DNA of 42,202 nt from positions 14,068 to 56,269 of the forward strand of contig NZ_MQTS01000231.1 in assembly GCF_020532825.1 (NCBI RefSeq), in the 5' to 3' direction. A program made the position numbers and the translations under genes. The stretch is from Arthrobacter sp. SO3. Its GTDB lineage: Bacteria > Actinomycetota > Actinomycetes > Actinomycetales > Micrococcaceae. Each line of letters opens with the position of its first letter. Position 1 is the stretch's first letter. Positions 8,149 to 16,700 of this stretch are shown here, piece by piece. The notes below the pieces were generated by a model that was not told the DNA's origin, did no database searches, and saw only the letters and a program-made list of their open reading frames with translations.

Positions 8149-9111
8149 ATGAACGCAGTGAGAGGGCGCTTTGCCGCGAGGACTGTCCGGGTCAAGGCTC
8201 CCGGCAAAGTAAACGTCTCACTGGATGTCGGGCCCCTGCGGCCTGACGGCTACCACTCGGTGGCCAGTGTCTACCTCGCGGTCTCCCTCTACGAGGAAGT
8301 CGCGGCCACCAGCACCGACACCGGGGAAATCACGGTCAGCCTCAGCGCGGCGAGCACCCTCGACTTCGACGGCGTCGACATCCCCCTGGATGAGCGCAAT
8401 CTGGCCTACAAGGCCGCCGCGATCATGGCCGACGTCTCCGAGCACTCCACCGGGGTCCATCTTGAAATCACGAAGCGGGTGCCCGTCGCCGGAGGGATGG
8501 GCGGCGGCTCGGCGGATGCTGCCGCCACGCTTCTTGCCTGCGACGCGCTGTGGAACAGCGGACTGTCGCGCGACGAACTCGCCCACCTGGCCGCGGAACT
8601 TGGCGCGGACGTGCCGTTCTCCCTGCTCGGCGGAACGGCTGTCGGGCTCGGCCTGGGCGACGAGCTCTCGCCTGCCCTCGTCAAGGCCCAGACCGACTGG
8701 GTCCTGGTGGCCGCGGACTTCGGCCTGCCCACCCCGGAGGTCTACCGGACCCTGGACCGGCTGCGCGCAGCCGAAGGCGCCGTGGTTGAGGAGCCCGCCG
8801 CGGTGGACCCGATGATCCTCCAGGCCCTGCGCGGCGGCGACGCCGATGCCCTGAGCCGGGTGCTGGTCAACGATCTCCAGCGCGCCTCGATTGAGCTGGC
8901 GCCCAGCCTCCGGGACACCCTCGGGCTCGGTGAATCCCTGGGTGCCATCGCCGGAATCGTCTCCGGCTCCGGACCCACGGTCGCGCTGCTGTCCCACAGC
9001 CCGGCGGCGGCCGAGGGACTGGCCGAAGACCTCCGGCACCATGGTCTAGAGGCCATCGCGGTGCACGGCCCGGTTCACGGGGCGCGCATCATCTCCGATA
9101 CGCTCCTTTAA
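8149..9111 (+). CDS. ispE: 4-diphosphocytidyl-2-C-methyl-D-erythritol kinase
   Basis: 320 residues, GHMP kinase family. It phosphorylates the 2-hydroxyl of CDP-methylerythritol with ATP, step four of the MEP isoprenoid pathway. Seen: the N-terminal APGKVNVSLDVG (substrate Lys-Asn region) and PDGYHSVASV, the glycine-rich ATP loop VPVAGGMGGGSADAAA, the catalytic Asp in LGADVPFSLLGG, and the C-terminal IVSGSGPTVALL. Length is normal for the family. It has its own promoter immediately before the start, in the conserved rsmA-ispE pair. Confidence 0.95.
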   Translation: MNAVRGRFAARTVRVKAPGKVNVSLDVGPLRPDGYHSVASVYLAVSLYEEVAATSTDTGEITVSLSAASTLDFDGVDIPLDERNLAYKAAAIMADVSEHSTGVHLEITKRVPVAGGMGGGSADAAATLLACDALWNSGLSRDELAHLAAELGADVPFSLLGGTAVGLGLGDELSPALVKAQTDWVLVAADFGLPTPEVYRTLDRLRAAEGAVVEEPAAVDPMILQALRGGDADALSRVLVNDLQRASIELAPSLRDTLGLGESLGAIAGIVSGSGPTVALLSHSPAAAEGLAEDLRHHGLEAIAVHGPVHGARIISDTLL

Positions 9112-9154
9112 TAGGATTGACGTCATCCGCACGGCGTCTTTGGCTTGGGGCCGT

Positions 9155-9183
9155 TTCAGCCTGGCCAATTAGCTCGACATTAT
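9155..9183 (+). promoter_or_regulatory. candidate promoter of the ABC-F gene
   Basis: CATTAT (9178-9183) in a local A/T-rich patch, with a weak TTCAGC (9155-9160) 17 bp upstream. It lies 25 bp before the GTG at 9208. Weak by itself; supported only by the change in base composition. Confidence 0.3.
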
Positions 9184-9207
9184 TTTTCTCTAGGAAAGCA
9201 GTTCCCA

Positions 9208-11034
<1,827 letters not shown>

Positions 11035-11047
11035 CTGTCCGGACCCG

Positions 11048-11398
11048 GGGGACATGCCCAGTGTGCAGCGGCACGGCTGGACATGTCCCTCGGTCGACTC
11101 ATAGCCCTCTGGACATGCCCTCTGGTCGACTCGGAGCCCTCTGGACATGCCCTCTGGTCGACTCGGAGCCCTCTGGACATGCCCTCTGGTCGACTCGGAG
11201 CCCTCTGGACATGTCCCTTGGTGCTGGCCACGGTTGGACATGGTGGTGTTCTGTCCATTCCTGGGGCCCGGGGGAGGGCATGTCCCGCGGGGCGCTCGGA
11301 GCCCTCTGGACATGTCCCTTGGTGCAGGCCACGGTTGGACATGGTGGTGTTATGTCCATTCCTGGGGCCCAGGGGAGGGCATGTCCCGCGGGGCGCTA
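11048..11398. repeat. tandem repeat block built on GGACATG(T/C)CC palindromes
   Basis: The gap between the ABC-F gene and tetR is almost all repeat. GGACATG starts at 11079, 11111, 11143, 11175 and 11207, an exact 32-bp period; each unit also contains TGGTCGACTC and GAGCCCTCT. From 11207 a second unit of 101 bp begins and repeats at 11308, with three differences over the first 89 bases and truncation at the tetR stop codon (11396-11398). GGACATGTCC at 11079, 11207 and 11308 is a perfect 10-bp palindrome; other units carry the one-base variant GGACATGCCC, or GGGCATGTCCC. Units abut without spacers, so this is not a CRISPR array. Confidence 0.9.
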
Positions 11399-12082
11399 GT
11401 CGTCGCTGCGGATTTCGGGGTCCTTTTGGAGTCCGGTGAGGCCGTTCCAGGCGAGGTTGACGAGGTGCGCGGCTACTTCGCGTTTGTCCGGGGTGCGGCT
11501 GTCCTGCCACCACTGGCCCGTCATCGCCACCATTCCCACCAGCATCTGCGCGTACATGGCGCCGTCGGCCGAGGTGAAGCCGCGGCGGGCGAACTCGTCG
11601 GCGAGGATGTACTCCACGCGTGCCGCGACGTGCGAGAGCAAGGTGGAGAAGGCTCCTTCGGGCTGCGTTGGCGGCGCATCGCGCATGAGGATCCGGAAGC
11701 CTTCGGCGCGGTCCTCGATGTAGCTCAGCAGCGCCAGGGCGGCTCGCTCGACCAGAACGCGCGGCTTGGCCTCCTCGGACAGTGCGTCGTTGATGGAGCT
11801 CAGCAGAATCCGGAACTCGAATTCAACGACCTGCGTGTACAGGCCCTCCTTCGAACCGAAGTGCTCATAAATCACCGGTTTGGACACGCCTGCCGCGGCG
11901 GCGATCTCTTCGATCGTGGTCCCGTCCAGCCCGCGGAGCGCGAAGAGTCCCCGGCCGATGCCGATCAGCTGGCTGCGTCGCTGGGGCCCCGTCATCCGGA
12001 TCCGGGGTACGTAGTCAGGGGACCGGACGGGCCTGCCGCTGCGGCGTTCCGCCCCTCCGGATACCCCTGTGCTGTTGCTCAC
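11396..12082 (-). CDS. TetR-family transcriptional regulator
   Basis: 228 residues from GTG at 12082 (VSNSTGVSGG); GTG at 12109 is an alternative. A 28-residue Arg/Ser-rich tail precedes RRSQLIGIGRGLFALRGLDG. The helix-turn-helix is TTIEEIAAAAGVSKPVIYEHFGSKEGLY, typical TetR_N. The C-terminal ligand domain includes GMVAMTGQWWQDSR. Its ligand is unknown. A TetR gene in this position next to glmU is also found in M. tuberculosis (Rv1019), so it belongs to the conserved neighbourhood. CATGAT six bases before the GTG could be a leaderless -10. The stop codon lies inside the end of the 101-bp repeat. Confidence 0.88.
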   Translation of the reverse strand: MSNSTGVSGGAERRSGRPVRSPDYVPRIRMTGPQRRSQLIGIGRGLFALRGLDGTTIEEIAAAAGVSKPVIYEHFGSKEGLYTQVVEFEFRILLSSINDALSEEAKPRVLVERAALALLSYIEDRAEGFRILMRDAPPTQPEGAFSTLLSHVAARVEYILADEFARRGFTSADGAMYAQMLVGMVAMTGQWWQDSRTPDKREVAAHLVNLAWNGLTGLQKDPEIRSDD

Positions 12083-12210
12083 AGGTCCATCATGCCCCAG
12101 ATCACCCACCGGGAGGGGTGCAGCCGCGCACCGTCCGTGGGTCAGCCCCCGGCGGCTACGCAGTATGGCAGAATTGACTCTCGTGCCACAGGCTCACCGC
12201 CTTGGCATGG

Positions 12211-12282
12211 TCCGCCCTGGTGTAATGGCAGCACCCCGGCCTTTGGAGCCGTGGAGTATAGGTTCGAGTCCTATGGGCGGAA
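12211..12282 (+). tRNA. tRNA-Gln (anticodon UUG)
   Basis: 72 nt. Acceptor TCCGCCC/GGGCGGA (12211-12217/12275-12281), D arm GTG/CAC with TAATGGCAG, anticodon loop CTTTGGA with TTG at 12243-12245, T arm ATAGG-TTCGAGT-CCTAT (12258-12274), discriminator A. CCA is not encoded. The outermost anticodon-stem pair (12236/12252) is a C-T mismatch. The D-arm and T-arm sequence match actinobacterial tRNA-Gln. Confidence 0.93.
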
Positions 12283-12343
12283 CTGCCGCGCGTCGAGGGG
12301 CCGGAAAACGGCACCAGGCGGGCGCGGCTTGGTGTGGGTCCAG

Positions 12344-12349
12344 TAGGAT
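12344..12349 (+). promoter_or_regulatory. candidate -10 box for the glmU-prs operon
   Basis: TAGGAT in AGTAGGATGAAT fits the TAnnnT pattern. No clear -35 is seen. It would leave a leader of roughly 138 nt before glmU, containing a small CCGGAC/GTCCGG hairpin (12366-12381). Confidence 0.35.
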
Positions 12350-12493
12350 GAATCTGGCGCCCCGACCGGACTCGTGTCCGGCCAAACCGCGCGGATCCGG
12401 CAACGGAGGTGCATCACCAGGCCTCAGCCGCCGGCCACCCAGATCCACCGAGCAGCGGCATGAGCTAAGCCACTGAGCAAGGAGAGCCCGTAC

Positions 12494-13975
12494 GTGAGCC
12501 CCGAGAAGTCCGGCCCAGCCGCCGTAATCGTCCTAGCTGCAGGTGCCGGTACCCGGATGAAATCCCGTACCCCTAAAATCCTCCACGAGATCGGCGGCCG
12601 GTCCCTCGTCGGCCACGCCCTCCATGCAGCCCGCACCATCCGGCCGCAGGAGCTGGCCCTCGTCGTCCGTCATGAACGCGACCTCGTGGCTGCCCACATC
12701 AACGCCGTCGACCCGGCCGCCCTGGTCGTGGACCAGGACGAGGTTCCCGGCACCGGCCGGGCCGTGGAAGCTGCCCTCCAGGCCCTGGATGCGCGCGGGC
12801 CGCTCAACGGTACCGTCGTCGTCACCTACGGTGACGTCCCCCTGCTCACCGGCCAGCTGCTCGCCGAACTCGTCGCGAGCCACGAGGCCGGGCACAACGC
12901 CATCACCGTCCTTACCGCCGTCCTGGACGACGCCACCGGCTACGGCCGCATCCTCCGGGCCGCGGACGGATCCGTCACCGGAATCCGGGAGCACAAGGAC
13001 GCCACGGACGCCGAACGCGGCATCCGGGAGGTCAACTCAGGCATTTACGCCTTCGACGCCGCAGTGCTCCGCGACTCGCTGGCCCACGTCACGACCGACA
13101 ACGCCCAGGGCGAGAAGTACCTCACCGACGTACTCGGCCTGGCCCGTGCCGCCGGCGGCCGCGTCGCCGCCGTCGTCACGGAAGACCGCTGGCAGGTTGA
13201 AGGCGCCAACGACCGGGTCCAGCTTTCGGCGCTCGGCGCCGAACTCAACCGGCGGACCGTTGAAGCCTGGATGCGGGCCGGCGTCACCGTCGTGGACCCG
13301 GCCACCACCTGGATCGACGCCACCGTGACCCTCGACGAGGACGTGCGGCTGCTGCCGAACATCCAGCTGCACGGCGCCACCACGGTGGCGCGGGACGCCG
13401 TCGTCGGCCCCGACACGACCCTCACCGACGTCCACGTGGGGGAGGGCGCCAGGGTGGTCCGCACCCACGGTTCCGGCGCCACGATCGGTGCCAAGGCCAG
13501 CGTCGGGCCGTTCACCTACCTGCGTCCCGGCACGGTCCTCGGTGAGACCGGCAAGATCGGTGCCTTCTACGAGACCAAGAACGTCATCATCGGCCGGGGA
13601 TCCAAGCTCTCCCACCTCGGCTACGCGGGCGACGCCGAGATCGGCGAGGACACCAACATCGGCTGCGGAAACATCACCGCGAACTACGACGGTGAGAAGA
13701 AGCACCGCACGGTCATCGGTTCCGGCGTGCGCACCGGCTCCAACACCGTCTTCGTGGCACCCGTCCAGGTCGGTGACGGCGCCTACAGCGGCGCCGGCGC
13801 CGTGATCCGCAGCGACGTGCCCCCCGGCGCCCTGGTCCTGTCCCTGGCCAAGCAGCAGAACTCCGAAGGCTGGGTCCTCGCGAACCGCCCGGGCTCGATT
13901 TCCGCGTCCCTGGCCGAGGCCGCCGGCGCCACCACAACTTCCTCCAGTACTCCGGCATCTACAGAAGAGGGCTAG
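12494..13975 (+). CDS. glmU: bifunctional GlcNAc-1-phosphate uridyltransferase / glucosamine-1-phosphate acetyltransferase
   Basis: 493 residues, GTG start with AAGGAG upstream. It makes UDP-GlcNAc, the precursor of peptidoglycan, by acetylating glucosamine-1-phosphate and then transferring UMP. The N-terminal pyrophosphorylase domain shows VLAAGAGTRMKSRTPKILH, TYGDVPLL and VNSGIYAFD. The C-terminal left-handed beta-helix hexapeptide domain shows VGPFTYLRPG, KNVIIGRGSKLSHLGYAGDA and IGCGNITANYDGEKKHRT. The last 40 residues are Ala/Thr/Ser-rich. The prs start lies 5 bp after the stop, so the two genes are co-transcribed. Confidence 0.96.
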   Translation: MSPEKSGPAAVIVLAAGAGTRMKSRTPKILHEIGGRSLVGHALHAARTIRPQELALVVRHERDLVAAHINAVDPAALVVDQDEVPGTGRAVEAALQALDARGPLNGTVVVTYGDVPLLTGQLLAELVASHEAGHNAITVLTAVLDDATGYGRILRAADGSVTGIREHKDATDAERGIREVNSGIYAFDAAVLRDSLAHVTTDNAQGEKYLTDVLGLARAAGGRVAAVVTEDRWQVEGANDRVQLSALGAELNRRTVEAWMRAGVTVVDPATTWIDATVTLDEDVRLLPNIQLHGATTVARDAVVGPDTTLTDVHVGEGARVVRTHGSGATIGAKASVGPFTYLRPGTVLGETGKIGAFYETKNVIIGRGSKLSHLGYAGDAEIGEDTNIGCGNITANYDGEKKHRTVIGSGVRTGSNTVFVAPVQVGDGAYSGAGAVIRSDVPPGALVLSLAKQQNSEGWVLANRPGSISASLAEAAGATTTSSSTPASTEEG

Positions 13976-13980
13976 CAAAA

Positions 13981-14961
13981 ATGAGCGAAATTACGGCACG
14001 CGGCGAGAAGAAGCTGGTGCTTGCCGCTGGGCGCGCGCATCCTGAGCTGGCGAGGGAAATCGCCAAGGAGCTCGGAACTGAGCTGCTGCCCCTGGACGCC
14101 TATGACTTCGCCAACGGCGAGATCTACGTCCGGGCCGGGGAGAGTGTGCGGGGCACCGACGCCTTCGTCATCCAGGCGCACCCCGCACCCCTGAACAACT
14201 GGTTGATGGAACAGCTCATCATGATCGATTCGCTCAAGCGGGCCTCCGCCCAGCGGATCACCGTGGTGTCGCCTTTCTACCCCTACGCCCGGCAGGACAA
14301 GAAGGGCCGCGGCCGCGAGCCCATCTCCGCGCGCCTGATCGCCGATCTGTACAAGACCGCCGGCGCCGACCGCATCATGAGCGTTGACCTGCACACCTCG
14401 CAGATCCAGGGCTTTTTCGACGGTCCCGTGGACCACCTCATGGCCATCCCGCTGCTGGCGGACTACATCCGCACCCGCGTCGCGGCAGACAACATCACAG
14501 TGGTCTCCCCGGACACCGGCCGTGTCCGGGTCGCCGAGCAGTGGGCCGAGCGCCTCGGCGGCGCGCCGCTGGCCTTCGTGCACAAGAGCCGCGACATGAC
14601 CGTTCCGAACCAGGCCATCTCCAAGACGGTCGTCGGCCAGGTCGAGGGCCGCACCTGCGTCCTGATCGATGACATGATTGACACCGGCGGAACCATTTCC
14701 GGCGCCGTCCAGGTGCTCAAGAACGCCGGCGCCAAGGATGTCATCATCGCCGCCACGCACGCCGTCTTCTCCGACCCCGCGGCCCAGCGGCTCTCGGAGT
14801 CCGGCGCCCGCGAGGTCGTCGTCACGAACACCCTGCCGATTGAGGCCAGCAAGCGCTTCCCGCAGCTCACCGTGCTGTCCATCGCACCGCTGATCGCGCG
14901 CGCCATCCGCGAAGTGTTCGACGACGGCTCCGTCACCAGCCTGTTCGACGGCATCGCCTGA
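13981..14961 (+). CDS. prs: ribose-phosphate pyrophosphokinase (PRPP synthase)
   Basis: 326 residues. It converts ribose-5-phosphate and ATP to PRPP for purine, pyrimidine, histidine, tryptophan and NAD synthesis. Seen: FANGEIYVRAGESVRG near the N-terminus, the flexible-loop region YARQDKKGRGREPISARL, the metal-binding VDLHTSQIQGFFDGPVDHL, VVSPDTGRVRVAEQWAE, and the PRPP loop VLIDDMIDTGGTISGA. Length is standard for class I. It follows glmU by 5 bp, the conserved glmU-prs pair, and ends in a strong terminator. Confidence 0.96.
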   Translation: MSEITARGEKKLVLAAGRAHPELAREIAKELGTELLPLDAYDFANGEIYVRAGESVRGTDAFVIQAHPAPLNNWLMEQLIMIDSLKRASAQRITVVSPFYPYARQDKKGRGREPISARLIADLYKTAGADRIMSVDLHTSQIQGFFDGPVDHLMAIPLLADYIRTRVAADNITVVSPDTGRVRVAEQWAERLGGAPLAFVHKSRDMTVPNQAISKTVVGQVEGRTCVLIDDMIDTGGTISGAVQVLKNAGAKDVIIAATHAVFSDPAAQRLSESGAREVVVTNTLPIEASKRFPQLTVLSIAPLIARAIREVFDDGSVTSLFDGIA

Positions 14962-14968
14962 CCCCCCC

Positions 14969-15031
14969 GGTTGAGCCTGCTCAACCGACCCCCAGTGCGG
15001 GGCCGTTTATAGGAATTCGGCCCCGCACTGG
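14969..15031 (+). terminator. double hairpin terminator after prs
   Basis: Two stems in series: GGTTGAG/CTCAACC with loop CCTG (14969-14986), then a perfect 14-bp stem CCAGTGCGGGGCCG/CGGCCCCGCACTGG (14992-15005/15018-15031) with a 12-nt A/T-rich loop. It lies directly after the prs stop. Confidence 0.75.
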
Positions 15032-15223
15032 TAGCCTTGAACCGAACCTTGGCGAGGGAGAGCGCCGGTAACCCGTATTTTGCGGCTAACCGGACTGCTG
15101 GTCTCCGTTATCGACTGGGTCTGAATCTCCCTTCGGAAGGGCGGCCGCACGGCCACCCGGCGTTGAAGGTCGCAAACAGACCTCCGCCCTTGCTGATCAC
15201 CGCTAGTCCACTAGGAGATATCC
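15032..15223 (+). promoter_or_regulatory. probable promoter and leader region of rplY
   Basis: Between the prs terminator and rplY lie 192 bp. They hold an A/T-rich patch CGTATTTTGCGG (TATTTT 15076-15081) that could be a -10, and a CCCTTCGGAAGGG hairpin (15129-15141), before AGGAGATATCC at the rplY start. Because the terminator blocks read-through, rplY must start here. Ribosomal-protein leaders are often autoregulated; that is inference, not seen. Confidence 0.35.
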
Positions 15224-15823
15224 ATGTCTGAGCAGAAGCTCGCAGCAGAAGTACGCACCGAATTCGGCAAGGGCTTCGCCCGCCGCGCCCGCATGGAGGG
15301 CCTGATCCCGGCCGTTATCTACGGCCACGGCGCCGAGCCGATCCACATCACCCTGCCGTCGAAGTCCACCACCCTGGCTGTCCGCCGCGCCAACGCGCTG
15401 CTGACCCTGGACATCAACGGCGAACAGCACCTCGCCCTGGTCAAGGACATCCAGCGCGACCCGATCAAGCAGATCATCGAGCACCTCGACCTCCTGACCG
15501 TCCGCACCGGCGAAAAGGTCACCGTGGACGTTCCCGTGCACCTGACCGGCGAGCTGGCACCGGGCAACGTGTTCAACCAGGAAATGACCACCGTCTCGCT
15601 CGAGGCTGAGGCAACCCACCTGCCGACCGCCATCGAGGTCAGCATCGAGGGCCGCACCGCCGGTGAGCACATCCACGCCGCCGACCTGGTTCTGCCGAAG
15701 GGCTCCGTCCTGCTGGCCGACGCCGAGGCCCTGGTTGTTCACATCTCCGAGGCCACCGAGGTCTCCGAGGAAGAAGCATCCGCCGACACGACTGAAGGTT
15801 CCTCGGTCGCAGCCGCCGAGTAG
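15224..15823 (+). CDS. rplY: 50S ribosomal protein L25 / general stress protein Ctc
   Basis: 199 residues, the long Ctc/TL5 form. The N-terminal 5S-rRNA-binding L25 domain begins EQKLAAEVRTEFGKGFARR and includes GLIPAVIYGHG and VKDIQRDPIKQIIEHLDLL. The C-terminal beta domain (VPVHLTGELAPGN to HAADLVLPKGSVLLAD) is followed by an acidic Glu/Ser/Thr/Ala tail. It binds 5S rRNA at the central protuberance of the 50S subunit. AGGAG lies 7-8 bases before the ATG. The prs-rplY-pth order is conserved in actinobacteria. Confidence 0.95.
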   Translation: MSEQKLAAEVRTEFGKGFARRARMEGLIPAVIYGHGAEPIHITLPSKSTTLAVRRANALLTLDINGEQHLALVKDIQRDPIKQIIEHLDLLTVRTGEKVTVDVPVHLTGELAPGNVFNQEMTTVSLEAEATHLPTAIEVSIEGRTAGEHIHAADLVLPKGSVLLADAEALVVHISEATEVSEEEASADTTEGSSVAAAE

Positions 15824-15837
15824 TTCCGGCGATTTTC

Positions 15838-15870
15838 CGGCGGCCGGGTCCCAATGGGACCCGGCCGCCG
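15838..15870 (+). terminator. intrinsic terminator after rplY
   Basis: Perfect 15-bp stem CGGCGGCCGGGTCCC/GGGACCCGGCCGCCG with a 3-nt loop (AAT), 15 bp after the rplY stop and followed by TCGTTTG. It separates rplY from pth. Confidence 0.8.
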
Positions 15871-15933
15871 TCGTTTGCACAGCGTGCCCATCCTGGCCGC
15901 CCGGCCCGCACTGCCCCACAAAAGGACTGACCC

Positions 15934-16521
15934 ATGACTGACACCTGGCTGATCGTAGGCCTCGGCAACCCGGGAGCGGAGTACGCCCACAACCGGCACA
16001 ACGTCGGACAGATGGTCCTCGATGAACTCGCCGCGCGGATCGGGAGCGGCTTCAAGTCCCACAAGTCCCGCGCCCAGGTCCTGGAGGGCCGGCTGGGCAT
16101 CGGCGGACCGCGGGTCGTGCTGGCCAAGCCGCTGAGCTACATGAACGTTTCCGGCGGCCCGGTCTCGGCTCTGGCCAGGTTCTATGATATCGACCCCGGC
16201 CACGTGGTCGCCGTACACGACGAAATCGACATCCCCTTTAATACGGTAAAACTGAAGCTCGGCGGCGGCGAAGGGGGCCACAACGGGCTCCGGGATATCT
16301 CCAGGGCCATCGCCACCAAGGACTACCTGCGGGTGCGGGTCGGCGTGGGCCGCCCCCCGGGCCGGATGGACACCGCCGACTATGTGCTGAAGGACTTTTC
16401 CGGCTCCGAAAAGAAGGAACTGCCGTTCCTGATCGATACCGCGGCCGACGCCGTGGAAGCTTTGGTCCGCGACGGCCTGCTTGCGGCCCAGCAGCAGTTC
16501 CACCCCGCGAAAGCACCCTAG
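15934..16521 (+). CDS. pth: peptidyl-tRNA hydrolase
   Basis: 195 residues. It hydrolyses the ester bond of peptidyl-tRNA released from stalled ribosomes. Seen: WLIVGLGNPGAEYAHNRHNVG with the catalytic His in NRHNVG, LAKPLSYMNVSGGPV, the Asp in AVHDEIDIPF, and LGGGEGGHNGLRDIS. Length is normal. AAAGGA lies upstream of the ATG. It is the last gene of the conserved block before the regulator cluster; in M. tuberculosis the next conserved members are the tetR gene and mfd, so about 17 kb separates pth from mfd here. Confidence 0.95.
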   Translation: MTDTWLIVGLGNPGAEYAHNRHNVGQMVLDELAARIGSGFKSHKSRAQVLEGRLGIGGPRVVLAKPLSYMNVSGGPVSALARFYDIDPGHVVAVHDEIDIPFNTVKLKLGGGEGGHNGLRDISRAIATKDYLRVRVGVGRPPGRMDTADYVLKDFSGSEKKELPFLIDTAADAVEALVRDGLLAAQQQFHPAKAP

Positions 16522-16578
16522 GCCGGACGCGGGCGGCACCTCCGCCGCGTAACGCATCGCCGCCAGCCCTTGAATTGC

Positions 16579-16607
16579 TTCCAAGCGTCCAGAAATGCCG
16601 ATATGAT
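16579..16607 (+). promoter_or_regulatory. candidate promoter of the first LuxR-type regulator pair
   Basis: TTCCAA (16579-16584), 17 bp, TATGAT (16602-16607) in a comparatively A/T-rich stretch after pth. It leaves a leader of roughly 85 nt ending in GAAGGAAACTAG before the ATG at 16701. TACGCT at 16638-16643 is a second possible -10. Confidence 0.4.
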
Positions 16608-16700
16608 CGCTCTACTCTCATGTCGGGGGATAGGGGATACGCTACTTCTAAGCGGACGGTCTCGGTTTTGCTGTCCGCCAAGCGGTACGAAGGAAACTAG

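Noticed and set aside
11079..11398. CRISPR array, suggested by exact 32-bp periodicity
   Set aside because: The whole 32-bp unit repeats; there are no unique spacers and no cas genes. It is a simple tandem repeat.
16628..16642. Possible shared GGGGAT(A/G)CG element upstream of regulators 1 and 3 (also near 22986-22995 on the other strand)
   Set aside because: Nine bases with one ambiguity in opposite orientation and unequal distance; too short to separate from chance.
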